Positions 1-10,531 of a stretch of DNA of 64,000 nucleotides are shown piece after piece (position 1 is the stretch's first letter; each line of letters begins with the position of its first letter). Origin of the DNA: Notospermus geniculatus (Eukaryota; Nemertea; Pilidiophora; Heteronemertea; Lineidae); assembly GCA_002633025.1 (NCBI GenBank), contig NMRB01000028.1:115724-179723 (forward strand), given 5' to 3'. Position numbers and translations under genes: made by a program. The notes under the pieces were generated by a model that had not been told where the DNA came from, did no database searches, and saw nothing but the letters and a program-made list of their open reading frames with translations.

Positions 1-90
1 AAACAAGATACATTATACAAGCCCGAAGCCAAGCTTACAGAAGAAACCTTAGAAAAAGTAGATGGAATATTAGGCCAACGTCTCTTTTAA
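1..90 (+). CDS. 3' end of a protein-coding gene (last exon, partial)
   Basis: The window opens inside an open frame that runs to a TAA at 88-90 and gives 29 residues, ending in KVDGILGQRLF. The composition is protein-like: alternating Lys, Glu, Leu and Thr, few Ser or Cys, no low complexity. The start and any acceptor site lie outside the window. No canonical AATAAA is seen in the next 400 bases, so the polyadenylation site is not located. I do not recognise the protein. The call rests on codon quality only; 29 open codons can occur by chance, so confidence is moderate. Confidence 0.5.
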   Translation, partial: KQDTLYKPEAKLTEETLEKVDGILGQRLF

Positions 91-1623
91 TCAACTTGTA
101 AGCGTATAACACTGTATTTTAATTAAGACTCGCTGTTCTTGGTAATTAATTTAATCAAGGTTTATCTAATCAGTCTTATTCGTGCTTTCCATTTTATCAG
201 TTAAATATCCGCGCAACTTTCCGGTTAAGTTAGGCTTCGTCGTTTAGAATGATCAAAACACGACTTAGAATTCTCGTCCGTGATTCAGGAAAAATTGACA
301 AATTACACACTGTAGTGAGTTATTTGGATTCGCACCCGCTGTTTTAACACTGTTCGTAAAATGTAAACAATAGGAGCATTCAGCTGCGCTTTTCGCCGAC
401 AGACGGCAGCAAACTTCTAGCGGACCAATACAATATAAAATTCTCCTGATTGGTGCTCAGTCAGCCATGAATGGGTCCACTAGGCATTGAATTGGACCGT
501 AGTGACTCCTATTGGTCAACTAACTGACAGCGCCTCCTATTTAGTATTTCAAGAGAACGTCTGGAGTTATCAAAACAAGAGTTTAAACAATCGTTCCGCT
601 AACGCTAACATCAACACAAGCGTTATTGTACAGACGCGAAAATCGTTGAAGTGGTACATGTACACACGCCTCCTGGTACTGTTAGCATCAGCCAGACGAA
701 CTCTTAAACTCTCTGAATACTCACACTCTACCGATAAATCTATTGCTGAAATGCATTTACCGAACAAAAGTCGCTATCATATGGGGAGATTTCATTGACG
801 TCTATTATATCATGAACCTATATACACATAAAGGCTCCCAATAACTATCAAGTTCCATTATTTCATGAGTTAAAGGCGTGTTTCTTATCCACGTACCATT
901 ATTTCCGGAATGAACATACATTAGATCACTATATTCTCTTTGCTTCCTGTATAAATGTACCCCTAATTTTCCTATTATGGTTTGCTTGAAAGTGCTTTGT
1001 ACATGGGAGTATTGTAAGACAGCTACAGCATTGTAGTTTACTATCCAATCTGTATAAAAGATAATAATGGAAATCTCCAATGAAATGACGAAAATACCAT
1101 GTACTGTACAACCATTACAACCTCAACAGTAACACACAGCTTGCGGCGTTACAAAAAATAAGCTTCTCTAAGAATAAACCAAGACGTGGGGGTGGGTAAT
1201 AGAACTGAAGCAAAATGTCAAAGGTGTCTTCCTGGATGTTAAACACGGGAAGGGTCTGGAGAAATTAGGCAGGAAGTTTGTGTGCCGATGCAGGGGTATT
1301 ACGTCACTGAAGAATATAGTATCCAAACATGTAAAGTTCGCTGAAGTGTTCGGTGGGTGATTCTCGTAGTATGGTATTTGCCATTCCATTATTGTACTTT
1401 AAGGGTAATTTCATTGGTGGAGACGGATACGCTAGAGTTATATCTGGAAACTTTTATAAAAAAAGTGGTTAATTTGGTCTTTGTTGGATCATGTAAAGTG
1501 CAACTGACAGAAAAAAGGACCATCTCATATCATCGTGCGATATTTGTACTCCGTGTACCCTTCCAAGCTGCCAGAAGGTGCTCTGTCACGTGAAAGTTCG
1601 TATATGCGAGCTGGCCTGCTCTC
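91..1623. other. No gene recognised
   Basis: Short frames on both strands, none with protein-like composition or paired splice sites. The first part may be 3' untranslated sequence of the gene ending at 90. Confidence 0.5.
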
Positions 1624-1701
1624 AATGGGGACCGCAGCTACGATAGAGGGCAGCACACCGAAACCAGGTCCAATACAATGGACGCCTTCTGTAGGGGAAA
1701 T

Positions 1702-2007
1702 CATCTTGAGAAATCAGGGGTTCTTGGCGCTGGCTCCCTTCGTCACCGCAGGGAACGAGCGCTAATACTAGTGTCCCACTGGCGACTTTTTCCCACGACA
1801 AGGGGCGAATCTGAAGTCTGCGACATTCCCTCGACAAGCTGCGATATTTAGCATTAATGTGTTTTGCATAGGATCACGGAGCCAGAGAATCACTACGAAT
1901 ATAGACGACAGTCTACGAAGATCTACGAATTTTTCATTCGTCCCTTGTCGCAGGCCGAAATTCGCCAGTGGGACACTAGCATAAGAACCCCTGATGTTCT
2001 CAGGATG
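1702..2007. mobile_element. Inserted 306-bp composite MITE with 7-bp target duplication
   Basis: Inverted ends start CATCTTGAGAA at the left and finish TTCTCAGGATG at the right, about 25 bp each. The direct repeat GGGAAAT lies just outside (1695-1701 and 2008-2014). The other two copies of the host repeat carry this site once, so it is a target duplication. Inside, 1768-1979 is a second inverted-repeat unit (CTAGTGTCCCACTGGCGA and its complement). The outer left arm has about 40 bp that the right arm lacks, so this is one element inside another. The 7-8 bp duplication is hAT-like, but that is inference. Confidence 0.8.
1768..1979. mobile_element. Inner foldback element, 212 bp
   Basis: Terminal inverted repeats begin CTAGTGTCCCACTGGCGA and stay similar for about 45 bp, including the CGACAAGGG motif in both arms. 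No coding capacity. It sits inside the 1702-2007 insertion, directly against the right outer arm. Confidence 0.7.
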
Positions 2008-2096
2008 GGGAAATTGATCAGGACCGGGATGTCACTTTCATTTCAATAGTTTTAACCGCTAGTGACATCTATTGAGGCAGTGGGCTAGGGTCCCCA

Positions 2097-2866
2097 TTGG
2101 CCGTTGTTGGCAGCCTCACGCTTACATTGACCAATGACATAGACGACTGCCCAGTGTTTTCGACGGTTATGTTTCCCAGAGTGAGTCAACCCGTGCGAGA
2201 AATTGCCTTAAAGCAACTTCAAGTTGAAAAGTTGTTATGAAACCCCCTCATCCATCTCATTTTTCAAGTCGACCTTACAGCGTACACGCTTCTCCCTGTT
2301 CCTTAATCCTTCCATAAACGTCACGCCATCATTATCAAAGTAGACATTTCGCGTGACAAATTGAAAGTGGCATATTTCTTTCCACGACAACGGGTCACTT
2401 TCAGAAGGCAAATTTGCCAGCAATTATAAGATTTTCTCTAGGAACGGGATAAAAGAGGAACATGATGTATCACCAGAGAAGCCAATCTATCCAATTTAGC
2501 AAGCTCTTCGTTCGACGTAGTTTAATCCTTCGTAAGTAGATTAATGTAAGACTGTTAGAAACAAAATGGGATACGTGCAACTCTACAAGTGATCACATTT
2601 TCACTTTAGGCGTGGTGAGTCTAAAAGGCGCAAATTGCAAATTGTCCTATACAAAATTATGCCCACCTTTTCATAAAATTTTGTGAACATGCTCAGGAAA
2701 GGCTGAAATGTAAGCTTAGGTCTTTACATGTGGCTTGCATCGATTTGGCCATATGACCTCTGAATCTGATTTTGTGAGAGAAAAAAATCGCGTGAAAACT
2801 GAATGTGACTGTGTGCGGCGGCAATGTACACTTTATCGAATCAGACGCCTTGGTATCGAGGCTATC
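2097..2866. other. No gene recognised
   Basis: No plausible exon and no clear repeat structure seen. Confidence 0.4.
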
Positions 2867-2990
2867 AGGCCGGGTACATACAGCTACACGGCACACGGAC
2901 ACGCCGGCGAACAATGGCGCCACAAAGGATTCAAGACCATGAAACCTTTTTTTGCCACCGTGTCGATGTAGCTCTATGTGAACCCGGCCT
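2867..2990. mobile_element. MITE of the 'gggtttacatagagc' type
   Basis: The left end AGGCCGGGTACATACAGC is complementary, with a few mismatches, to the right end GCTCTATGTGAACCCGGCCT, and ACACGG/CCGTGT continues the pairing. The ends resemble those of the larger element at 11477-11938, so the two probably share a transposase source. Confidence 0.7.
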
Positions 2991-3468
2991 CAGAGCATCG
3001 CAGTCAACCCTCTGTGCGAACAACGCTGAGGCAGCTTCCGGAACTCGACAATATCCTTAAATAAGCCAGTTCATATTCATATCAACGTGTTTTACATAAC
3101 AAACGCAATGTTCACGTTGCTTCTTCCACAAGAGTTATTCTACTCTTCGTATGGAAAAAAGAATTCCGTCGACATCCCCCAAGGTACGCACCATGATCTG
3201 CTTTTCCACTAAAGAATTCTATCACCATATATGCACATGACACACTTAATTGACTCCTACTAGAGTAAATCAATTAGTGAACGAGACGAGGCAAAAAATC
3301 TATCGGATTTTCGTTGGTAAACCAGTTTAAGGCTGAGGTTGCCGCGGGATTTTAGATCAGACGCAACTGGTGAGACTAATATCGTCGCCTTTTTGCTTCT
3401 AATGAGAAGTTTTACACCTGTTAATTTTGCTTGAAACCGCGTTTCAAGGACTTTTCATCATTTAACAT

Positions 3469-3830
3469 AGAGTTTTCGCAAAGCCACGAAACGCCTACAC
3501 CAAACCCACTGTTCGATGCCACAAAGAGAGCACCGAACAAAAGGATAGACGTTCCCGATGGCGTTTCAGGAGCTTTGTGAATACAGAGTTTTCTCAAAGC
3601 CCCCGAAACGCCAACGCGAACGTCTATCCTTTTGTTCGGTGCTCTCTTCGTGGCATCGAACAATGGGTTTGGCGTTCGCGTTGGCATTTCTGCGGCTTTG
3701 CGAAAACTCCCTAGTTTGGCCCCGAAACGGCCACTCGTACACCAGTCCCATTGTTCGATGCCATGAAGAGAGCGCCGTACAAATGGATAGAACGTTCCCA
3801 GTTGGCGTTTCGGGAGCTTTGCGGTACACT
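3469..3830. mobile_element. Three tandem copies of MITE family F (TAGGGAG foldback)
   Basis: Three units, about 3469-3583, 3586-3712 and 3713-3830, each begin near AGTTTTCGCAAAGCCCC (degenerate in the third) and end with the complementary GGGGCTTTGCGAAAACT. Each has the same core (TTGTTCGATGCCA, GAGAGCACCGAACAAAAGGA) in either orientation. The middle unit is the best preserved. Single copies lie at 5311, 42545 and 52571. Frames through these repeats only look like genes. Confidence 0.85.
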
Positions 3831-5170
3831 TCGTCCACCTGACTGCCTTACCAATGACAATTAGACTAGTGGTCTGTGGAAGTCGAACCCAGAACCATCA
3901 ATCGAACGCCTACGGTTTAGGAAAGTCTTGAAGTTTGATCTTGCAGTTCCATTAACATGATTAGAAGCAACAAGTTGGTATCACGTCTCTGGAGAAACTG
4001 GCTTTTAAAGTACTATAAACAAAGCGCCCAGACAGTGCCTTTGTATCGGCAAATGGCAAAAACGTACGCAGTCCATAAGAAAGAATGTATCAAATAAATA
4101 ACGCTGCCAATAAAAGCGGGTTCCTCTTCTCAGTTGTCGATGAATGTTCTGAGTGCCGATATATTAGCTGACGGCTATACATCATCATGGCTGATCATTA
4201 CGTCAAAAGCAATAATATTTTACTTTGATTTATATTCCTCTAGGGATTTAAGAGCCGCAGGAAGGTTCGATTCAGAACATGGCTTTCACGAGGTGCCAAA
4301 AAGCCATATAAATCATTAGAAACTGAGTGTGGTACAACTAGTACTGACCCTAGGGATTTCGTCCGAAATTTTTTTTCGGGAGAATTAGTTTGTTACAGTA
4401 CATTTATTAAGTCGTTACATGTACTATCAAAGGTTGTTTGCAACGTCGAAAAGTACAGAGCCATCACTCGAATCTTGCGTGAGTTGAGATGTTCGAACGA
4501 ACCTGCTGATCGGGCCAACCACCAGTGAGAAAGGAATACTAGTACCATGTATATGGGAGTCCTAGGAATGCAGGTTCTCATTATAAAAGTCTGCCATTCA
4601 TCCCTTAATATAAGTGTCCAAAAGTGGCATGCTGCCTTCCACTGGATGTCTGAATGGAAAGTAAAAATCTGGCCAGTCTGGACACTTATCGTGACGGATG
4701 TATTGTAAGTTATATTCGAATGTTTATAGTTTCCATAGCCATGTATCCTATAATCCGTCTCTGAGCAATAAGACCGGACCTAGATTCCTTGGGGACTTAG
4801 ATTCCTGTCACACCGGCTGTGATATATCGGGGCTATTTCGATCACCAACTACGAAATCCAATGCAAGCGAAGCCAAGAGAATGATAAAAATATCCGGTAA
4901 CACCAGCAATGTTGCAATGAATCCCGATGGTTCCTTTCCTGGCTTCTTGTTATAAGCCGTCTGTTGTTTCACGACCGACCTTGTGTGGTTGCCAAGAATC
5001 TGGCAAGTCAAGATCGTGTTGCTCAGGAATGTCGTTCAAATGTTGGAAAAATGTTACCATTCGTAACTTCACGCCTTGCATTACATGAAACTGTTTGGGT
5101 TCGGAGATCGGATTACTCGCAGGGTGCTCAGGGACGCTTCGTTTAACATGGGTCATTGAACCATCTTTTT
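3831..5170. other. No gene recognised (contains one short MITE)
   Basis: Apart from the foldback at 4611-4688 nothing is identifiable. Short frames lack coding character. Confidence 0.4.
4611..4688. mobile_element. Short foldback MITE, family K
   Basis: Ends TAAGTGTCCAAAAGTGGC and ...GGACACTTA are inverted repeats 78 bp apart. The start matches the complement of the right end of the element at 47527-47732, which places both in one family. Confidence 0.6.
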
Positions 5171-5177
5171 TGAAGAT

Positions 5178-5277
5178 GGGGATTTGGCCTAGTGGTTAAG
5201 GCGTGCTTTCCCCGAGTGCTGGCGATTGATAGTGCCTTATATGCGAGGGTCCGTGGGTTCGAGTCCGGTAGGAAGCT
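5178..5277 (+). mobile_element. tRNA-derived SINE head
   Basis: Shows a good A box (TGGCCTAGTGG, from 5187) and B box (GGTTCGAGTCC, near 5256) in order, as in RNA polymerase III promoters of tRNA genes. The arms between do not fold as a normal tRNA, the spacing is long and no acceptor stem closes, so it is a SINE head or tRNA pseudogene rather than a working tRNA. Confidence 0.6.
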
Positions 5278-5310
5278 ACATGTATGTCTTTCACCTTAAA
5301 AATCAGTTAT

Positions 5311-5443
5311 TAGGGAGTTTTCGCAAAGCCCCCGAAACGCCAAGGGGAACGTCTATCCTTTTGTTCAGTGGTCTGTTCGTAGCATCGAACAATGGGTTTG
5401 GCGTTCACGTTGGGGTTTCGGGGACTTTGCGAAAACTCCCTAG
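5311..5443. mobile_element. MITE family F, complete copy
   Basis: Nearly perfect 133-bp foldback: TAGGGAGTTTTCGCAAAGCC at the left and its complement at the right, outer bases TA. The core carries the family words for the 3469-3830 array. It lies 35 bp after the tRNA-like SINE head. Confidence 0.85.
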
Positions 5444-5924
5444 TATTTCATGCCCTCGTAACTTTACCTGGGGTATCAAAAGTCCATGTTATCAGCAAAA
5501 GAGAACGACGTTAACGATGACAGAGGCATATTTGCTTGTTCCCCGTTTAAACGACTATCTTTCATCATATTTGGAGAATAATGCGGAAACTGCTGCCGAA
5601 ACTCATAATTCACATACCAACAAAGAAACGATCCAGGATGTCAGATTCGATGCATTTTTGAAATAAATGGCATCTTAATCTGATAACATAATGGCATTCT
5701 TTCCATTATTTGCCAGTTATCCATCATTTTGCCTATTAATTCTCTAGTAATCTGTCTTTTCTAAATGTCATTTCATCCTGCATCGAGAGCTTCATCAATT
5801 GGACGTCTGTCGTGTCTGTGCAATTTCAATCATACTTCGTAATAATATGCCAGTGCAGTAAAATGAACCAAGTAAAGCATTGTGGCTTTTACGGTCTTTC
5901 ATTGGGGCACTTGGATGCCTTGGC
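5444..5924. other. No gene recognised
   Basis: An open frame continues from the MITE to 5666, but its first half is transposon. The rest has no recognisable feature. Confidence 0.4.
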
Positions 5925-6066
5925 TGGGTTCTTCAAAACATAGTTACTGCTACTTTGACATTATCTCTAACGTGGGGTTACATGTAACTGCAATGGAGAC
6001 ACATGTAACGCCAAGATACCACTAACGTCACTTCAGTGACAAATACTGTTTTGAGCAACCGGCCCG
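5925..6066. mobile_element. Foldback MITE, family G
   Basis: Starts TGGGTTCTTCAAAACA and ends TTTTGAGCAACCGGCCC; the arms pair, and internal ACTTTGACATTATCTCTAAC and ACTAACGTCACTTCAGTGAC are also near-complementary. A second copy lies at 55915-56056. Confidence 0.75.
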
Positions 6067-6845
6067 TGGGCGTAAGTCCTTTTCCAATCAAAATACATAG
6101 CAATCGCTTTTGAGTACCAGGCCAAACCTGAAGACATATGTCCGACATGACACTAGACAGTAGTTCCCATGTGGCGTTGTAAACATACTCAGCCAATCTT
6201 CGCGGTCGTCGCCGTTGTACTCTAGGACAATAGTCACGTTGTTTCAACACTAATCCTATTCGCCAAATATACCGCGGGATATCGGACTCTTCCGGTGACT
6301 ATCTCTCTGGGCGATTCAACCGAGTTCATCCATTATACGAACAGCAAAATGGACATTGTCATTTCAGTCATCTTCCGGTGAATCGTGGGCTTCTATACCA
6401 GCGAATGCCTAATTAACTCCCGCTTCCTGGTTTATCTCCGACCAATATTGTCTACGAAACAGATGGATCTAGGAACCGGTAGGACACTACCGGTATGTCC
6501 AGGCGTTGATCCGAGTTCCTGTACCAATTCCAAACGCATTCTTCCTGACGTCATCCAATTTGTGGCGGCCATGTTTTGGCCGTTACCATGGTTTGAGCAA
6601 CGGTGGAAGAAGCCCCACCAATCATCTGTTGTTGTGCCTTCCCCTTCACTTATTAACAACATGACTGTACTTCAGACAAATAAGTTCATTTGTACTTCAA
6701 AGCAACTGATGTCTAAAGGAGTTTTCCAGGTGAGAGCAAACTTCGGCAATCCGTTGCTGATCACTCAGGAGAGAAATGGTGACAATGATGACTTCTGTCT
6801 GATTTCTGTATTCATGGGGATTCCACTCGAAAGTTTGTTCTTTCT
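6067..6845. other. No gene assigned; contains a 160-codon open frame
   Basis: The longest open frame of the window (6385-6867, +) lies here. Its residues show no known motif, and its last part runs into the MITE at 6846. A perfect-looking donor (CAG followed by GTGAGA) occurs near 6729-6730, but no convincing acceptor pairs with it. Left unassigned. Confidence 0.4.
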
Positions 6846-7085
6846 TAAGCTAGGAATCCACCATTGATTTTCAAGCTGATTTTGCGTTGCGACTTGCTTT
6901 GCAACTGGGCACTCGATCGCCGGAGTGGACTCGCCAGACGTGATTTCCACCAATGGCGAAGATGTGGTCAATTTCAGTCGGCAATCGGTCGGCGACCGGT
7001 ATCAGTTCCTTGCGATCGTATTCAATCGCAGGTACATGTAGCAGGTTGCAAAGCAAGTCGCCCGCAGCGGTGGATTCCCAGCTTA
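6846..7085. mobile_element. MITE family H, 240 bp
   Basis: Ends TAAGCTAGGAATCCACC and GGTGGATTCCCAGCTTA are inverted. Subterminal GCGACTTGCTTTGCAACTGG and GGTTGCAAAGCAAGTCGC also pair. A second copy lies inverted at 34829-35068 and keeps the core CGATCGCCGNNNTGGACTCG. Confidence 0.8.
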
Positions 7086-7648
7086 CAGAGAAGCACCTTC
7101 CGTTCTTATGGTTATTCCAGTATCAGTTTCTGCTGAATCAGTTGGCCGTAGGGAACTGCTGTTGTTTTCTCACCGTTTTGGTATTATTTTTATAAAGGAG
7201 AACCGAATGGAGAATAAACCAAGCCTAACCCGGAGATACCGTAGGCTTGTCAAAGAATTGGGTGGGGAAAATGAAAAATAGAATACGAAAACGATGAAAA
7301 AAATCCCTGGTTATAACCGTTCCTTGAGTAAAGCGAGTTCGTTTTCTCTATACCTCATATTTTTCATATTATTGTCTTCCTGCGAGGTGCGTAGATCCCA
7401 TATCTGAAATTGACAACGACCTCCGCCCCTGACCTAATATAGCTCCTAACTTGTGGCTGATCTCTTCCCCCGCATTGATTTTTCATCAGAAGTTACTTAA
7501 TTGGACCCCGTGGATAGAAAAAAACAGACTAGACATCCAACGTCCTCTTTGATCATCTTATCCAATTTATAAAAAGATAACGTCGGTAACGAGATATACG
7601 AACCGATCTCAAGAAAATCAATCTAAATATATTAGCTACAGGAAATCT
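7086..7648. other. No gene recognised
   Basis: AT-rich sequence without clear exons or repeats. Confidence 0.4.
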
Positions 7649-7770
7649 GGGCCCATATCCATAAAACCTTGCTAGCTTAGTTGGTTACTAGTTCTGTACA
7701 TTGGCCTGTACAAATTAGGCACTTAAGCAGGCAACTAAGCCTAGCAAGGTTTTATGGGGGATATGGGCCC
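7649..7770. mobile_element. Foldback MITE, family J
   Basis: Begins GGGCCCATATCCATAAAACC and ends with GGTTTTAT...GGATATGGGCCC. The arms include CTTGCTAGCTTAGTTG and CAACTAAGCCTAGCAAG. The loop has TGTACATTGGCCTGTACAAA, shared with the copies at 37030-37070 and 38086-38186. Confidence 0.85.
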
Positions 7771-7794
7771 TGAACTCACAGTCGATGTAGGCAG

Positions 7795-7957
7795 GTGTCG
7801 TAGAATGTAATGCCCCCGATATCAGATGCCCGCTTATTTTGTTCAGGGGACATCTGGTAACAGAAGTTCTGTTTGTCAGTGCCCGGCTGACCCTTAATCC
7901 GTCAGAATCTATTGTTGTGGGGCATCTCATATCGGGGGGCATGACATTCTACGACAC
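7795..7957. mobile_element. Foldback MITE, family L
   Basis: Ends GTGTCGTAGAATGTAATGCC and GGCATGACATTCTACGACAC, with the CCCCGATATCAGATGCCC core complementary on both sides. A diverged relative lies at 46223-46410, and a possible fragment at 47823-47844. Confidence 0.8.
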
Positions 7958-7958
7958 A

Positions 7959-8132
7959 GGTGTAACGTTTTTCAGTGTGGCCGTTTTTCTGTGTGACTTC
8001 CATTGTTCGGAGCGCACTGAGAAACGGACTCGCTGTTTCTCTGTGTGTCGCCCATTGTCAAGTCGCGGCTTATTCCGTCAATCTATTGAAATGTCACACT
8101 GACACACGGGCCACACTGAAAAACGTTACACC
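7959..8132. mobile_element. Foldback MITE, family N (GGTGTAACG ends)
   Basis: Ends GGTGTAACGTTTTTCAGTGT and its complement at 8113-8132. The inner part holds CTGTTTCTCTGTGTGTCGCC and GTCAAGTCGCGGCTTATTCC, words shared with the copies at 44730-44875 and 62453-62582. It abuts the family L element, forming a back-to-back pair. Confidence 0.8.
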
Positions 8133-8230
8133 GGGACACCGGTTGTTTTTTTTCCCACTAGTTTAGACCACAGTGGTCTGACATCGCTACCCTCCGGTAA
8201 GCTCTGTAGAATTGGTATACAAATCCTCCT

Positions 8231-8330
8231 GCAAATCCTTTGTCAGCCTGACAGTGAACAATAGGTTGCCCACAAATGGACAATAGTTTACGCAGCCCTA
8301 AAGCTATGGGGGCTTTGTGAATAAGGTCTG
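8231..8330 (-). mobile_element. Partial MITE, family P
   Basis: The reverse complement reads ACCTTATTCACAAAGCCCCC, then GCGTAAACTATTGTCCAT and AACCTATTGTTCACTGTCAG, matching the complete copy at 50841-50974 on the other strand. Its second terminal repeat is missing, so it is a broken copy. Confidence 0.65.
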
Positions 8331-8471
8331 TACTTTTCACCATGGCTCGTAGGGGCCGGCAGCACACAAGGCAACTTTTTGCTGTTGCACTGCAAGAAGT
8401 ATCGTGGTAATAAGCTAGACGCTTACCACGAGCAATAGATATCCAACATGTTTGATCGGAGCAATACTTAC

Positions 8472-8554
8472 TAGTTGCAGGCAAGAAGGCAGTAAACTCA
8501 TTCTTGTCATTGAAAGCAACCACAAACTGGGCAATTTTGTTGCTTTCCGCAAAA
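8472..8554 (-). CDS. Candidate internal exon (weak)
   Basis: On the minus strand a pyrimidine-rich tract ending in AAAGCAG precedes an 83-bp open stretch that ends at ACTA followed by GTAAGTATTG, a strong donor. The frame reads FAESNKIAQFVVAFNDKNEF and on to LPAT. Composition is protein-like, but the frame also stays open past the donor into the family P MITE and no partner exon is visible. No family is recognised. Confidence 0.22.
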
Positions 8555-8617
8555 CTGCTTTCGGTGAGGAAGAAAAAATAGCCTCGTGTGCTGCGGGCTT
8601 TACAAGAATGCAACACT

Positions 8618-8704
8618 TCTGGTAGCTCGACTTGAAAGTGCCAGCCTGAAGAAGACCCAGGGTTGGGGTCGAAAATTTGCGAAATTTCTGGAGGATGACT
8701 CCTT
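8618..8704 (+). repeat. Repeat with hammerhead-like fold, copy 1
   Basis: Shares CTGGTAGCTCGACTTGAAAG and the following block with 22898-22985. The core at 8641-8691 runs CCAG, CCTGAAGAAGACCC, a G-rich return (GGGGTC), GAAAATTTGC, GAAATTT, CTGG. GACCC pairs with GGGGTC, AATTT with AAATT, and CCAG with CTGG. The CUGANGA...GAAA order is that of a hammerhead ribozyme core, with one extra A before stem II. Activity is not implied. Confidence 0.6.
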
Positions 8705-9888
8705 TTTATTATATCGCTTTACAAGAATGGTTATACAAAGCGCGATCACGAAGGCGAACATAGAAAAGGCCTTGCCCATAAGCAGCATGGCGAGGGAAGG
8801 ACAAAGCCTTTTCTGCGTTGGTGATGTCCATGGTTGGGCTGTATACACTGGCCTTTTGTCACTTTTGTGCAGTAAATATCCTCCGCCTCGGTTGCAAATG
8901 GTGAATTAGAGACTCAAGACTACGCACCCTTTAACAACGAATAGAGTCAGTTGACTTCCTTCAAATGTTTGATTCTTTGTATTGTCGCCTCATCGCAGAA
9001 GCAAAGTTAAAAATAGCATCCTATTTGCCAGAGCTGATTCAAGAGATCATAGCTAATGCAGCCCAGGGGAGAAGAGATTCGTATCTGGTTTGTTGCATGC
9101 TGGCATCGTGGAGGCTGCGAAGAACAGCTCGATTCGTGTTAAATGTATGCCTTCCTGGATAAAACCACACGACATCCCCCCAAGTCAGGAGCCAGCGATA
9201 ATGGAACGTTTTTAAAGACAAGCATTGCAATTTTGAAAATGAGTCTCCTGGCGGTTCGTAAAGGCACCTCTGGCCTGTACATGAGGTGTGCAGATAGAAT
9301 TCATAGTAGTGCCAAGAGAATTGTATCATACCCATTTTATGGTTACTGGTCACTGGAGATCATATGAACTCCTCATTCGGGAACTGCTATACCACCAGAA
9401 TACGGATTTTTGAGGTCCTGGATGTCGGTTGGACCCTGGGGACGCACAATCCATAGTAGAAATGGGAGTAAATGAGTAGCGATCCATCACAGGACATTAC
9501 TTGGAAAGCACGTATGTGCTTACGGTCAAGAACCACATCGAACAAGTCATAAGGTCCATTGATATGACTAACTGGGTGAGATGGGCCGGACCTGTAAGTC
9601 CGGTCATAAAGATCAGCTACGTTGTGAATATTGGATAGACCGGGAATCGAACCCACGACTTCTGAGATATGCTTCTTTGCTCTAGAGAAGAGTGACTGGT
9701 GGGAATATGTCGCTGACCCTGACCATAACCGTTGGCAATGTGTGGCTTTTGTTCTGGGGACTTCCATTCCAAGGATCTTCTCCTCTGCTACAAGTGTTCC
9801 AATCCGGTTCTCTCTCAGGAACCAAATGATTCGTACGCTTGGACGACTTCACATGCGAACACGAAGCCATGAGATCGCAATCCAGCCC
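8705..9888. other. No gene recognised; one tRNA-like patch
   Basis: Several short frames without coding character. Only the tRNA-like stretch at 9590-9690 stands out. Confidence 0.4.
9590..9690 (-). mobile_element. tRNA-like fragment (SINE remnant)
   Basis: The minus strand has a clear B box GGGTTCGATTCCCGG (near 9644-9658), preceded by a weak A-box-like TAGAGCA. The cloverleaf does not close. Probably a decayed SINE head. Confidence 0.35.
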
Positions 9889-10528
9889 TCTCTTAATTGG
9901 ATGATATCCTATCTGGATGGTATCCTATCCTTTCTAAGCTACAAGCTGTCACACACGTTCATTCAATGAACTTTTAAATGTGATATACTTAGAACACCTG
10001 CGAGTCGAAGTAGTCACGATCGTCTTCCGTTTGAGAATTAAAACCTCTTCAATTTTTGTAAGTTGGGGACTGGTGTGATATCTTCGAAAATTGACAAGTT
10101 CGAGTTGCGGAATCTTTGCTTCGACACACGTCTGATCATGATCCTCTTCTTAAGACGTCAATACAACAAACACTGGCAAGCGTCGATACCGTCGATTTAC
10201 GGCAGTGTGGACCGAGGCCCAGCTAGCTTGCAGGTTGCATCAACATGCACACACACCCGTGCACAAGTACGCACGCAAACAGATCATGTAGGCCTACGTG
10301 TACACCAACATGTACACGTCATGCACGGGGGCTTGCAGCAGAGACATCGTGGTAGGCCTTTGCACATGGGCAGCGACCCACCTCAAATCCATCGACCGTG
10401 CAAATCGATACGGTGGTGATTTGAAAGTCGGTAGAGAGAGTCGTGCTCCTCTCTATCACACGGGGAGAGATCTCGGAACCTCAGAGGTGACAGGTGCCGA
10501 TGCCATTCTGCCACTCTGATAGCCCTCT
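9889..10528. repeat. Gap-flanking duplication 1, left copy
   Basis: 640 bp nearly identical to 10532-11197, separated only by N at 10531 and two bases. Differences are small: a 5-bp indel in CAATACAACAAACACTGG, a few bases at GCGACCCACC, and about 25 bp after CTATCACA. Best read as two alleles joined by the assembler rather than a real tandem duplication. Confidence 0.85.
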
Positions 10529-10530
10529 GA

Positions 10531-10531
10531 N
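10531..10531. other. Assembly gap marker (N)
   Basis: Single N at the junction of two near-identical 640-666 bp blocks. Confidence 0.9.

Larger units (their letters stand above)
1624..2096 (+). mobile_element. MITE family R1, interrupted copy
   Basis: The host element occupies 1624-1701 and 2008-2096. Its ends are inverted (AATGGGGACC at the left, GGTCCCCATT at the right). The same sequence recurs uninterrupted at 38519-38680 (+) and 22261-22410 (-). All share the block AGAGGGCAGCACACCGAAAC or its reverse complement and a central GATCAGGACCGGGATGTCA-like stretch. Non-autonomous: no transposase frame. Confidence 0.8.

Noticed and set aside
5178-5277. Functional tRNA gene
   Set aside because: A and B boxes are present, but the distance is too long and the cloverleaf does not close. 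Better as a SINE head or pseudogene.
6385-6867. 160-codon open frame, the longest in the window
   Set aside because: No recognisable motif and no paired splice sites, and its 3' end overlaps a MITE. A frame of this length is expected by chance in 64 kb of six frames.
8586-8909. Frame encoding a WGRKFAK-like peptide, also near 14086 and 59154
   Set aside because: The recurring peptide is the translation of the hammerhead-like repeat. The surrounding frames differ, so it is not a protein family.
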